Made by a program: the position numbers and the translations under genes. Source: Candidatus Mediterraneibacter intestinipullorum (lineage in GTDB: Bacteria; Bacillota; Clostridia; Lachnospirales; Lachnospiraceae). From it: DNA of 64,000 nucleotides. Of this stretch, positions 43,822 to 52,916 are shown piece by piece; position 1 is the stretch's first letter; the number at the start of each line of letters is the position of its first letter. Location: NCBI GenBank assembly GCA_019118665.1, contig DWYM01000093.1:1-64000 (forward strand), in the 5' to 3' direction. The notes below the pieces were generated by a model. It was not told the origin of the DNA, searched no databases, and was given only the letters and a program-made list of their open reading frames with translations.

Positions 43822-44480
43822 AAAACATATCGCTCCAGATCATAGGCTCCAGACCGTATTTCCCGCAGATCTCCAGTACCCGGTCCAGATGCCGCTTAAT
43901 CAGCGCTCCCTGCTCGGGAACGCCATTTTTCTTTCTGTAATTGCCGTATCCCATGTAGAACGCTTCATCCATACCGAGATGGATCCTCCTGGACGTGTAC
44001 ATCTCACTAAGAGACTTCAGCATGGCGTCAATGAGCCGGTAAGTCTTCTCCTCTTCCACGATGAGGATGTCCTCGTCATCCCGGTATTCCATCATGGCAG
44101 GCCAGCGCAGCACAGTGCGCAGGTGAGCCAGCGTCTGTACGCAGGGGATCATCTCAATGCCAAACATGGCGGCCGGCGCACCCGGCTTTTTCCGAGGCCC
44201 TGCTTCCAAGGAGAAACTCCCCCAGCCCCCGGAAAAATCCGGCGGCGGAGCCGTAGGTCAGGCGTGCGCGTCCCGCTTTTTGCTCCAGCCGGAAGGCGGC
44301 ATGCTCCATCCGGGAGTCCAGCCTCCCTTCCAGCACATGCGCTCCCTCTCCGCCGGTTTCGTGACTGTCCGCCTCCTCTGCCGGGGCTTTTTCCAGCAGC
44401 TCCCAGTCTCGTTCCGCCAGGAGATCCCTGACCGCCTCTTTCTCGATCCCTTCTATACTGCCAAGATATATTTTTTTCAT
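43781..44480 (-). pseudogene. Broken GH20 beta-N-acetylhexosaminidase
   Basis: Two fragments in different frames. The 5' part (44154-44480) begins MKKIYLGSIEGIEKEAVRDLLAERDWEL and ends near GSAAGFFRGLGEFLL. The 3' part (43820-44175) begins FGIEMIPCVQTLAHLRTVLRWPA and contains SRRIHLGMDEAFYMG, the GH20 Asp-Glu catalytic pair, and EPMIWSDMFF. From family knowledge about 100 or more residues are missing between them and over 200 at the end, where it abuts the AraC fragment. The start codon and RBS survive. Such enzymes release terminal GlcNAc/GalNAc from host glycans. Confidence 0.8.
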
Positions 44481-44595
44481 AGTATATGACCTTCCTCTTG
44501 CTTTTCTTGTATTGATGTTTTATCATGATTTCCAGTTTCGTTCAATGCGTAAGTAATCTTACTGGCAAATACACACAGGAAAGGAAATCAGAAAA

Positions 44596-45312
44596 ATGAA
44601 AAGTGAAAACAAAAACGGCTGTATGTGGTACGATACAGACGGCAATCCGCTCCACCCGGACCGCGTTGGCGAACGCCCGAAGGTGCTCTATAACGAGCAG
44701 ACCGGAAAATTCGTCCTCTGGTTCCACCTGGACTCTTCCGACTATTTTGCCGCCCATGCCGGCGTGGCAGTGGCGGACTCGCCCACAGGGCCGTTCCGCT
44801 TCGTCCGGGAGATCAGCCCCAACGGCTATGACTGCCGGGATATGACGCTCTTTCGGGACACAGACGGAAAAGCCTATCTCATCTACAGCTCTGACTGGAA
44901 CAAAACGCTGCGCATCGCGCAGCTCACAGACGATTTCCTGGATGTAAACGGCATCTTCAGCCATGCTTTCCCGGAGCAGGAAAGAGAGGCCCCGACGGTC
45001 TTTACAAAGGACGGCGTGTATTACATGATCACTTCCGGATGCACAGGCTGGGACCCCAACAATGCCCTTTTCGGGACTTCCAAAAATATCTTTTCCGGCT
45101 GGAAGCTGATCGGCGACCCATGCACAGGTGAAAACGCGCGCCAGACTTATTTCGGACAGAGCGCCTATGTCTTCGAGAAAGACGGCGTCCACTATCTTAT
45201 GCTGGATCACTGGAAGCCGAACGATCTTCAGATGTCGGGATACAGCATCCTGCCCATCCGGATAGAAAACGGCCATCTCACAGTCGCCTTCCGGGAATAT
45301 ACAGACCTTTAG
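44596..45312 (+). pseudogene. GH43-like beta-propeller glycosidase with internal deletion
   Basis: 238 residues clearly from a GH43-type five-bladed propeller: GERPKVLYNEQTGKFVLWFHLDSSDY, AGVAVADSPTGPFRFV, DMTLFRDTDGKAYLIYSS, EAPTVFTKDGVYYMITSGCTGWDPN. The start is GGAAAGGAAATCAG then ATG. The N-terminus (CMWYDTDGNPL then HPDRVGERP) looks like the family's opening segment joined in frame to a point some 80-100 residues later. The first blade, which carries the catalytic base Asp, is therefore missing. The protein could be expressed but is probably inactive. Confidence 0.65.
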
Positions 45313-45319
45313 GCTGATC

Positions 45320-46108
45320 TCACGCGAATTTTACCGCGTTGTAAATATTGATCACAACGATCACTGCCATAAGAAAGATAAACAGTTTGTTGACTCCCTC
45401 TTCGCTGATCTTTTTGTTGATCCTGCTGCCGATGGTGCCGCCCATGATGCCCCCCGCGATCATTAAGACAAGGTAGGAGAGCCTGATATCCGGGATAGTG
45501 CCTGTGACGCAGGTCTGCGCAAAGCTGGTGATCTGGGAAAACATAATGATATAGAGAGAGCTCAGCGCCGCTTCCTTTGTGGACATGGAGAAAAAATAGC
45601 CCAGCACCACCAGGTTAATAGGGCCTCCCCCGATCCCAAGGAAACTGGACATGACTCCCAGCACAAATCCGATGACTGCGCACAGCCAGAGCTGTGTGCA
45701 GTTTTTTGTATGTATCCTTTGCTTGTAGAGCGTATAGACCAGAGTTCCCAGCGTTATGATGGTGAGCACGATCGACTGGGTCATGCCCACGAGATCTTCA
45801 TTTCCGACCGCGTCTTTCAGCCCCTGGAACATGGCTTTTCCCGCCACGCCCCCCACGGCCCCGCCAACGGCCAGGGCGGTGGAGATCCGCACATTCATCC
45901 TGGCAGTTCCCGACCGCACATTTTTATAGACAGACACAAGGGACATGGCAAGCACCGTACATCCTGACAGGAAACTGATGCTGCTGACCCCCATGATCCC
46001 GGTGGCGTCCAGCACCGGCTTGATGATCACACCGCCTCCGATCCCGCAGATCGAGCCCGCGGTACAGGACAGGATGCTCACCGCGAAAACTACCAAAAAC
46101 ATAACCAT
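45320..46108 (-). CDS. TauE/SafE family membrane transporter
   Basis: 262 residues from the ATG at 46108 (GAGAGGT upstream), about eight membrane helices. Two copies of the family's glycine-rich helix motif are present: GSICGIGGGVIIKP near the start and SSFLGIGGGPINLVVLGYFF in the middle. Members export sulfite, sulfoacetate or other organic anions. Near sulfatase genes, export of a sulfur anion is tempting, but it is on the opposite strand and the link is inference. It appears intact, unlike its neighbours on both sides. Confidence 0.88.
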   Translation of the reverse strand: MVMFLVVFAVSILSCTAGSICGIGGGVIIKPVLDATGIMGVSSISFLSGCTVLAMSLVSVYKNVRSGTARMNVRISTALAVGGAVGGVAGKAMFQGLKDAVGNEDLVGMTQSIVLTIITLGTLVYTLYKQRIHTKNCTQLWLCAVIGFVLGVMSSFLGIGGGPINLVVLGYFFSMSTKEAALSSLYIIMFSQITSFAQTCVTGTIPDIRLSYLVLMIAGGIMGGTIGSRINKKISEEGVNKLFIFLMAVIVVINIYNAVKFA

Positions 46109-46305
46109 TGCTTCTGACCTCTCTTTCCCTTTATATATTTTCTCATTATACTCCGTTTTTGTCATTTCAGCTACTTCTATCCTGCTTTTCCTAAAACGGC
46201 CAAATTTCCAGTTTTCATCATGTCTTATTTCAAGTTATGTTTACAAGTTGAAATAAAATGGGTATACTAAGGTTAGTATTTCAATTTCTTCAGAAAGGAG
46301 CACTC

Positions 46306-47091
46306 ATGTCCTCCCAGATCGAAGGTACGCAGGCTACGCTGGAGGATATTCTCGATCCAATGATCGATACAAACACAAACCGCAATGTGACTGATGTCGT
46401 CAACTACATCAAGGCTACAGAAACTGCCATTAAACGGCTGCAAGAGCTTCCCTTGTGCAATCGGCTGATCAAGGAGACGCATGCAGTCCTTATGTCCGGT
46501 CTTGAGAAGTATATGAATGCGGATGACAGACTGGACACACTGATCCAGGCAGCTCTGATCCATTACCAGTTCGAGACCATACACCCATTTCTTGACGGCA
46601 ATGGGCGTGTCGGAAGACTGCTTATCACACTGTTTCTGATGAAAAAAAAGGTGCTCACCACACCGGCTCTGTACATTTCATACTTCCTGAAAAAGAACCG
46701 TGTGGAATACTATGATCGTATGACCGAGGTCCGCGTCAAGGGAAATTATGAGCAGTGGGTAAAGTTCTTCCTTGAGGCGCTTACAGATTCTGCAAAAGAC
46801 GCGGCTGACACCATTGATGAGCTGGTTGTCCTGCACGATAAGAATGTGGACATTATTTCCAGAATGGGCCGCGCGGCGAAAAACATAATGCTTGTATTCA
46901 ACTACCTGGAGGCCAATCCCATCATCGAGATCCGAAAAACCGCAGAGGCGTTGGGGTTCACCTTCAATACCGCTTCCAGCGCTGTCAACCGGCTTGTGGA
47001 CACAGGCATCCTCGCCCGGACATCCATTGCCAGCAGAAACCGCACTTTTGCGTATGAAGCCTACCTCGCCATTCTGCGCAAAGGGACCTGA
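46306..47091 (+). CDS. Fic-domain AMP-transferase, truncated
   Basis: 261 residues from the ATG at 46306 (AAGGAG five bases upstream). The reading frame opens further up at 46258, where QKGALMSSQIEG still matches the family. The inhibitory motif SSQIEG (class II, S-x-x-x-E-G) and the core HPFLDGNGRVGRLL are intact, and a winged-helix C-terminus follows. The usual N-terminal helices (about 70 residues) are absent. The segment between HAVLMSG and LEKYMNADD lacks the family's GEFR-SQNWIG stretch of about 45 residues. The active-site flap is thus probably lost; function is doubtful. Confidence 0.72.
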   Translation: MSSQIEGTQATLEDILDPMIDTNTNRNVTDVVNYIKATETAIKRLQELPLCNRLIKETHAVLMSGLEKYMNADDRLDTLIQAALIHYQFETIHPFLDGNGRVGRLLITLFLMKKKVLTTPALYISYFLKKNRVEYYDRMTEVRVKGNYEQWVKFFLEALTDSAKDAADTIDELVVLHDKNVDIISRMGRAAKNIMLVFNYLEANPIIEIRKTAEALGFTFNTASSAVNRLVDTGILARTSIASRNRTFAYEAYLAILRKGT

Positions 47092-47176
47092 AAAAGTCTG
47101 AGCTTGCTTTCCCGCATGGATTGTATTATTGTAAAGTCAGATATCATTTTCTATGGACAGAAAAGAAGGAGACACA

Positions 47177-48643
47177 ATGAATAAAAGACCAAACATCATT
47201 TTACTTATGACAGACCAGCTCAGGGGAGACTGCCTCGGATACGCCGGACACCCGGATGTAAAGACCCCCTATCTCGATACACTTGCCTCACAGGGCGTTA
47301 ATTTTGACCGTGCCTACAGCGCGTGCCCGAGCTGTATCGCGGCGAGAGCCGCCCTTCACACGGGAATGGAACAGAGCCGGCACGGAAGGGTGGGCTATGA
47401 GGACAATATTCCCTGGAGATATGAACACACCCTTGCCGGGGAACTGACAAAAGCAGGTTACTATACACAGTGCGTAGGCAAGATGCACGTCCACCCCCTT
47501 CGGAATTACCTGGGCTTCAACAACGTGGACCTGCATGACGGATACCTCCATGCCGCGCGCTATGGGAGCGTCCCCTACCGCGAGTCCCAGTTCGTTGCGG
47601 ACGATTATTTCCACTGGCTGAAACAGGAGCTGGGAGCCGACGCGGACGTGACGGATACAGGCATCGAGTGCAACAGCTATGTTGCCCGCCCATGGATGCA
47701 CGAGGAAAAATACCATCCCACCAACTGGGTGACAGACCGCTGCCTGGATTTCCTGCGAAGGAAAGACCCGGACCAGCCCTTCTTTCTGATGGCGTCCTAC
47801 CTGCGTCCCCATCCGCCTTTTGACGCGCCCCGGTATTACTTTGATCTCTACAATAACAAAGACCTGCGCAGGCCCTTTGTGGGGACATGGGAGAGCGACG
47901 AGCTCCTGAACCGGGACGGACGTATCTTTGACTCAAAGACAGGTCCCATTGACGAGGAGCTGATCCGCCAGGCACAGGTCGGATATTATGCCTGCATCAC
48001 CCATCTGGATCACCAGATCGGCAGGCTGATCATGGCTCTTATCGAGCAGGAGGTCTATGACGATACCATTATCCTTTTCACAGCGGATCACGGCGAGGAG
48101 CTGTGCGATCATCATATGTTCCGGAAATCAAGGCCCTATGAGGGAAGCTGCCATATCCCATTCCTGATATGGGCAGGGAAAAATGTCTCCCTGGACGTCA
48201 GCCCCTCCGGCGTGTGCCACAGCATCGTGGAGCTTCGGGACGTCATGCCCACCCTCCTGTCTGCAGCCGGAGCGGACATTCCCGCATCCGTAGACGGAAA
48301 GGATCTTCTGCCGCTGGCCGCCAGCCCGGAGCGTTCCGTACGCCCATGGCTTCACGGAGAACACTCTTACGGAGAATACTCCAACCATTGGATCGTCACA
48401 GAGACAGACAAATACATCTGGCACACTGCCACCGGGCGGGAGCAGTACTTCAATCTGGCAGACGACCCCCATGAGCTGACAGATCTGGTAAACGACAGCG
48501 CGTCTGAAGAAAGAATTTCATATCTTCGTTCTTGCCTGATCGATGTGCTGAAAGACAGGCCGGAGGGATTTACAGACGGTACCAGGCTTATCCCAGGCCG
48601 CCCCTGTCCCGAGACACTGGACCACATAAGGAGGAATCCATGA
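47177..48643 (+). CDS. Sulfatase (CxAxR type)
   Basis: 488-residue sulfatase from the ATG at 47177 (AAGGAG upstream). N-terminal metal motif LMTDQLRGDCLG, formylglycine motif CIAAR within PSCIAARAALHTG (alanine replacing the common proline), and metal site TADHGEELCDHHMF are present. No signal peptide: a cytosolic enzyme, acting on imported sulfated sugars. It needs an anaerobic sulfatase-maturing enzyme, not found here. The stop overlaps the AraC start (ATGA), tying it to that regulator. Likely substrates are sulfated mucin or milk sugars, by context. Confidence 0.88.
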   Translation: MNKRPNIILLMTDQLRGDCLGYAGHPDVKTPYLDTLASQGVNFDRAYSACPSCIAARAALHTGMEQSRHGRVGYEDNIPWRYEHTLAGELTKAGYYTQCVGKMHVHPLRNYLGFNNVDLHDGYLHAARYGSVPYRESQFVADDYFHWLKQELGADADVTDTGIECNSYVARPWMHEEKYHPTNWVTDRCLDFLRRKDPDQPFFLMASYLRPHPPFDAPRYYFDLYNNKDLRRPFVGTWESDELLNRDGRIFDSKTGPIDEELIRQAQVGYYACITHLDHQIGRLIMALIEQEVYDDTIILFTADHGEELCDHHMFRKSRPYEGSCHIPFLIWAGKNVSLDVSPSGVCHSIVELRDVMPTLLSAAGADIPASVDGKDLLPLAASPERSVRPWLHGEHSYGEYSNHWIVTETDKYIWHTATGREQYFNLADDPHELTDLVNDSASEERISYLRSCLIDVLKDRPEGFTDGTRLIPGRPCPETLDHIRRNP

Positions 48644-49473
48644 GCCACAGACAGTATTCCATCCAGAGCCCAAACATAGAAAAGTTGAACGCATGGCTTC
48701 TGTCCATCTCCTTTTCCAAAGACGAAAAAGACTGGAAGAGTGTTTTTCACTCTCACCACTTTACAGAGATCTTTTTTGTTGTCAACGGAGAGGGGAATTT
48801 CCTCTTCCGCGACAAAACTTACCACATAAAAACCGGAGACCTTGTCATCATTCCCCCATATATGGAACACACAGAGCAGTCCATCAAGGGAACGCCTCTC
48901 GAGTATTATGTGATCGGGGTCGACGGCGTCTCTTTCCAAGTCGCGGACACCCAGGCAAACGTACAGGTATTCTGCAATTTCAGCAACAAATCGCTGATCG
49001 CAGATCTCCTGAGGCAGATGCTCTATGAGGTCCGCAATCCCTCCTGTGGCTCTGATAAGATCTGCCAGAACCTGCTGGAGATCCTGCTCCTGAGGATCAT
49101 CCGCCACCGGCATGTGATCCCGGTGGCCCTCACGTCCACATACATGACGAAGGAATGCGCCCGCATCAAGGAGTACCTGGACAGCAACTACTCGGAACAT
49201 ATCACCCTGGATACGCTGACCAGACTGACACACATGAATAAATACTATATGGCACACTCATTTGCCAAATACACCGGCAAATCGCCCATCCAGTATTTGA
49301 ATCAGCGCCGTATGGAGGCCGCCTGCACCCTTTTGAAAGACACAGACTACTCGATCGCCTCCATATCTTCAACGGTCGGATTTTCCTCACAGTCATATTT
49401 CACGCAGGCATTCCGGAAAAAATACGGCATGACACCAATCAAGTACCGCCAGCAGAACGCGCCGGACACATGA
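48640..49473 (+). CDS. AraC-family regulator of the glycan locus
   Basis: 277 residues from the ATG at 48640 (AAGGAGG upstream). An N-terminal cupin effector domain (HSHHFTEIFFVVNGEGNFLFRDKTYHIKTGDLVIIPPYMEH) is followed by a double helix-turn-helix (ITLDTLTRLTHMNKYYMAHSFAKYTGKSPIQYLNQRRM and ISSTVGFSSQSYFTQAFRKKYGMTP). It is co-translated with the sulfatase gene, so it probably activates this locus in response to a host-glycan sugar. Confidence 0.92.
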   Translation: MSHRQYSIQSPNIEKLNAWLLSISFSKDEKDWKSVFHSHHFTEIFFVVNGEGNFLFRDKTYHIKTGDLVIIPPYMEHTEQSIKGTPLEYYVIGVDGVSFQVADTQANVQVFCNFSNKSLIADLLRQMLYEVRNPSCGSDKICQNLLEILLLRIIRHRHVIPVALTSTYMTKECARIKEYLDSNYSEHITLDTLTRLTHMNKYYMAHSFAKYTGKSPIQYLNQRRMEAACTLLKDTDYSIASISSTVGFSSQSYFTQAFRKKYGMTPIKYRQQNAPDT

Positions 49474-49497
49474 TATACAAAACTATGCTCTCAGAAT

Positions 49498-49557
49498 AAA
49501 GGAGGCAGCCCGATTCCCCTGCGCAATCCTGTCTTTTGTCTCATATATGCCTCCTTT
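49498..49557. terminator. Convergent terminator between AraC and second sulfatase
   Basis: Arms AAAGGAGGCA (49498-49507) and TGCCTCCTTT (49548-49557) are perfect 10-mers 40 bp apart between two converging genes. The loop is long and the T-run weak, so efficiency is uncertain. Confidence 0.45.
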
Positions 49558-49558
49558 G

Positions 49559-51016
49559 TTATTTCATATGATAAAATTCAATGTGCGGATTAAATGCGTC
49601 CTTTTCCCAGCAAAGCTTCTGCTGCCCTCTTCCTTTCACGGAAAATTTTCTGGCGTCCGTCTTTTCCCGTGTATACCGGGCAAACCAGTCCTCCATCTCC
49701 TTTTTCATGGATTGTATGATGGAAGAATACTCTTCTTTCCCATACAGATCCTCCGCCTCCTCCGGATCCCGCTCCATGTCATATAATTCGCATGGGCCGC
49801 CTCCGTAACGGTGGATATATTTATACCTGCCTTTTCTGATCATGCGGGTTTTTCCGTATTCATCATATATGACCACACTGCCCTCTCTCTCCTTTTCAGG
49901 GTGACGGAGCAGGTCTGTCATGCTTTTCCCCGGCTGCATTGGTTCCAGGCTCCACTGACATCCGGCCAGCTCAAGGATGGTCGGAAACAGATCGCACTGC
50001 CCTGCCATGCTGCGGCATACCGCCCCTTTCTTCACGCTGTCCGGCAGGCTGAAAATGAGAGGCACTTTGACGGATGTATCATACATATTCGGCGGGAAGG
50101 TCCCATTTCCCTTTCCCCAGATGCCGTGATGTCCCATATTCATGCCGTTATCCGCGGTAAATATCACGATCGTATCATCCCGCAGGTTCTTTTCTTCCAG
50201 CTTTTCAAGAATCCTTCCCACCCCTGCGTCCATGGCGGAGATCGCCGCATAGTATCCGGTCAGGTTCTCCCTTCTCTTTTCCGGTGTGTCGCCGATGGGG
50301 CAGGTCCGGATCTGGTTCGGATGTACCGGAAGATCCGGGGTCGCGGTAAACGCGCAGTCCTTATAAAGCTTCCGGTACTCCTCCGGATGCTCCTTTTGAT
50401 CCCACGGACTGTGAGGAGCTGTGTAATGCACACTGAGGTAGAACGGCTTTTCTATTTCAGCCAGTTCATCAATATAGCGGAGAGAACGCTCTGTGATCAG
50501 ATCTGTGATGTACCGCTTCTCAACAGACATTTTCCCTTCATCGCATATGTCAGGTTCATAATAGCTGCATCCTCCGCGCCCGATGGTGTACCACTTGTCA
50601 AACCCTTTTTTCTTTGACGCGTTGTCCCCGAGATGCCACTTGCCGCTGAGGGCGCACAAATACCCCTCCCGGGCAAGTATCTCTATATAAGTCCTGTGAC
50701 CTGCCAGGTAGTCGATCGCCCTGTCCTCCATATTGAACCCGGAGAGATGTTTCATGTGGGGATATTTGCCCGCGTCCACATTGCCCATCTCGATCCAGTC
50801 CAGGACGCCGTGACACGAGGGCATCTTCCCTGTCACAATGGAGGCTCTGGCAGGCGAACACACAGGCGACGCGCAGTAGAACTCATCAAAACGGATCCCC
50901 TCCGCTGCCAGCCTGTCAATGTTCGGCGTCTTTACGTCATGGTTTCCGGCGCACCCCAGCGCCCATGCCCCCTGATCGTCTGTCAGGACAAAAACGATAT
51001 TTGGTCTTTTTTTCAT
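49559..51016 (-). CDS. Sulfatase (CSPAR type)
   Basis: 485-residue sulfatase without signal peptide. Metal site VFVLTDDQGAWALG, formylglycine motif CSPAR within SPVCSPARASIVTGKMPSCHG (residues about 56-76), and FTADNGMNMGHHGIWGKGNG are complete. It is the last gene of the GH112/importer operon, 26 bp after the permease. Specificity (GlcNAc-6-sulfate, galactose-6-sulfate or other) cannot be read directly; the operon points to sulfated lacto-/galacto-N-biose units. GGGGAG precedes the ATG. Confidence 0.9.
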   Translation of the reverse strand: MKKRPNIVFVLTDDQGAWALGCAGNHDVKTPNIDRLAAEGIRFDEFYCASPVCSPARASIVTGKMPSCHGVLDWIEMGNVDAGKYPHMKHLSGFNMEDRAIDYLAGHRTYIEILAREGYLCALSGKWHLGDNASKKKGFDKWYTIGRGGCSYYEPDICDEGKMSVEKRYITDLITERSLRYIDELAEIEKPFYLSVHYTAPHSPWDQKEHPEEYRKLYKDCAFTATPDLPVHPNQIRTCPIGDTPEKRRENLTGYYAAISAMDAGVGRILEKLEEKNLRDDTIVIFTADNGMNMGHHGIWGKGNGTFPPNMYDTSVKVPLIFSLPDSVKKGAVCRSMAGQCDLFPTILELAGCQWSLEPMQPGKSMTDLLRHPEKEREGSVVIYDEYGKTRMIRKGRYKYIHRYGGGPCELYDMERDPEEAEDLYGKEEYSSIIQSMKKEMEDWFARYTREKTDARKFSVKGRGQQKLCWEKDAFNPHIEFYHMK

Positions 51017-51042
51017 CCTCTCTCCCCTTTCTCTGTGTGGGA

Positions 51043-51921
51043 TCAGCCCTTGATCCCTCCGCCGGTCACGCCTGCGATGATCTTCTCAGACAAGAAGATA
51101 TAGAGGAGGAAAGTGGGCAGGAACACGATCACCACTGCCGCGAAGAGGGCCCCATAGTTTCCTGTATATTTCATCGAGTTCACGATCTGCAGCAATCCCA
51201 CTCCTACCGGGGTCATATCCGATGTATTCGCGAAGATGAGGGCAATAAAAAACTCATTCCACACGCTCAGGAAATTGAAGATCGTCACCGTGATGATGGC
51301 CGGCTGCACAAGGGGCAGCATAATGACCCAAAATGTTTTACCCGGGCTGCATCCGTCAATGGCCGCTGCCTCCTCGTATGTTTTGGATAATGTGGCAAAA
51401 AAGTTGAGAAGATATGTTGTCGTAAACGGCACATTCAAAAAGATGTACAGCAGTATGAGCAGGATCCTCCCCTTGATCTGCCACTCCGTCGCCAGCGCGA
51501 AGATGGGCATGATGATCATGATGGAAGGAATACTCATGGCGATGATCAATCCGGACTTTATCTCTTTGTTCCCGAGGAACGAATACCTGGACAAAGCATA
51601 CGCGGCCGGCGCCGATATGATGACCACTGCCACACAGGAAACAACAGAGTAAAGCAGGGAATTACCGAAAAACTTCGCCACATTCTGGGATTCCCAGGCG
51701 TTCACATAATTTTCCGGGTGGAACCCCGTCGCAAATTTAAAGACTTCACCTGAAAATATCTCCCTTGATGTAGAGAGGCTGGCTCCCAGTATCCAGATAA
51801 GAAATACAGCTGTAAAAAAAATCCACGCAAGGACGATCACATATCCCGGAAGCAGTGAGAGCTCTTTTTTCCAGTTTATTTTTGCTTTGTATTTTGCTTT
51901 TTTATTCTTTTTACTTATCAT
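51043..51921 (-). CDS. Sugar ABC transporter permease, MalG type
   Basis: 292 residues from the ATG at 51921 (AGAGGTGA nine bases upstream); an in-frame start at 51954 would overlap the previous gene. Lys-rich cytoplasmic start, six membrane helices, EAA loop EAAAIDGCSPGKTFWVIMLPLV, and terminal GIKG. It partners the next-upstream MalF-type protein in import of the sugar processed by GH112. No ATPase gene is in the operon. Confidence 0.92.
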   Translation of the reverse strand: MISKKNKKAKYKAKINWKKELSLLPGYVIVLAWIFFTAVFLIWILGASLSTSREIFSGEVFKFATGFHPENYVNAWESQNVAKFFGNSLLYSVVSCVAVVIISAPAAYALSRYSFLGNKEIKSGLIIAMSIPSIMIIMPIFALATEWQIKGRILLILLYIFLNVPFTTTYLLNFFATLSKTYEEAAAIDGCSPGKTFWVIMLPLVQPAIITVTIFNFLSVWNEFFIALIFANTSDMTPVGVGLLQIVNSMKYTGNYGALFAAVVIVFLPTFLLYIFLSEKIIAGVTGGGIKG

Positions 51922-51950
51922 TCCAAGTTCACCTCTTTTCTGCTTAACAA

Positions 51951-52850
51951 TCAAAACTCCAGATCATCGTCCTTGACCACTTTGTTCACGATAAAATATA
52001 CGGCCAGTACGATGACTGCCAGCGTTACTCCCACGGCAGCGCCTGCCCCGGCGTCTCTCGTTATGGTAGCCTTTCCGCCAAAAGCAGTGTCGTATAAGTA
52101 GACGACGGGCACGATCGTTGTAGCCTCCGTATCCACCGGTGAGAACATTTTTGACCACAGGAAAAAGGTGATGGTATGTACACTCCAAAACGTAATGTTC
52201 GTCTTAATGATCCCTCGCAGCAAGGGCAGAGTGATCTGACTGAACTGCTGTATCTTGTTGGCTCCGTCTATAGTCGCCGCTTCATAGAGATCCTGGGGGA
52301 TACGCTCGATCCCGCTGATGAAGATCAGCATATAGTATCCCACTGCTCCGAAAACAAAAGCAACCAGCATTGCCCAGAACTTCATATCCGCGCCCAGCCA
52401 TCTAACGCCTTCAAGCCCCAGTTTCTTCAATATCGTATTGAGCATACCGTAATCCTGGTTGTAAATATACTGGATCCACATTGTTGCCATGGCGACCGCG
52501 CTGATGACATTGGGCAGATAGATCGCTGCCCTGAAAAATTTCTTAAACCGGATCCCGCTTGTCAGTATCACAGCAAACAGCAGTGAGACCGACAGGGTGA
52601 GTACCCCGCCGAACAGCCAGATACTGCCCATGTTCAACATTGATTTGCGATATGTCGAGCTGCCGAATATTTTCGCGTAATTCTCAACTCCATAAAACGA
52701 CCATGTAGACACATCATCCGTGATACCCTCGATTTTAAAGAAACTCATGACAAAAGTCCTGATCGTAGGATATAAAAACATGATCAACAGAGAAAACACG
52801 CACGGCAGAACAAAACATAAGATCAACGCCCTGTTTTTTTTCATGTTCAT
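51951..52850 (-). CDS. Sugar ABC transporter permease, MalF type
   Basis: 299-residue CUT1 permease with six membrane helices; EAA loop EAATIDGANKIQQFSQITLPLL. It lies between the binding protein (separated by a terminator-like hairpin) and the MalG-type gene (29-bp gap to its chosen start). Lacto-N-biose/galacto-N-biose or a sulfated relative is the likely cargo, by analogy to bifidobacterial GNB/LNB importers next to GH112. Confidence 0.92.
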   Translation of the reverse strand: MNMKKNRALILCFVLPCVFSLLIMFLYPTIRTFVMSFFKIEGITDDVSTWSFYGVENYAKIFGSSTYRKSMLNMGSIWLFGGVLTLSVSLLFAVILTSGIRFKKFFRAAIYLPNVISAVAMATMWIQYIYNQDYGMLNTILKKLGLEGVRWLGADMKFWAMLVAFVFGAVGYYMLIFISGIERIPQDLYEAATIDGANKIQQFSQITLPLLRGIIKTNITFWSVHTITFFLWSKMFSPVDTEATTIVPVVYLYDTAFGGKATITRDAGAGAAVGVTLAVIVLAVYFIVNKVVKDDDLEF

Positions 52851-52865
52851 GCTCCTTCCTTTATC

Positions 52866-52897
52866 AAAAAAAGGTGGCCCATAAGCGTGCCACCTTT
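52866..52897 (-). terminator. Intercistronic terminator after the binding-protein gene
   Basis: On the minus strand AAAGGTGGC (complement of 52889-52897) and GCCACCTTT enclose a 10-nt loop and are followed by T7. Partial read-through would give more binding protein than permease. Confidence 0.78.
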
Positions 52898-52916
52898 CAT
52901 GAAATTACATCTGCTC

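Noticed and set aside
45320-46108. TauE-type gene as a member of the sulfatase operon
   Set aside because: It is on the opposite strand and separated by the Fic gene; a functional link to sulfate release remains possible but is not shown.
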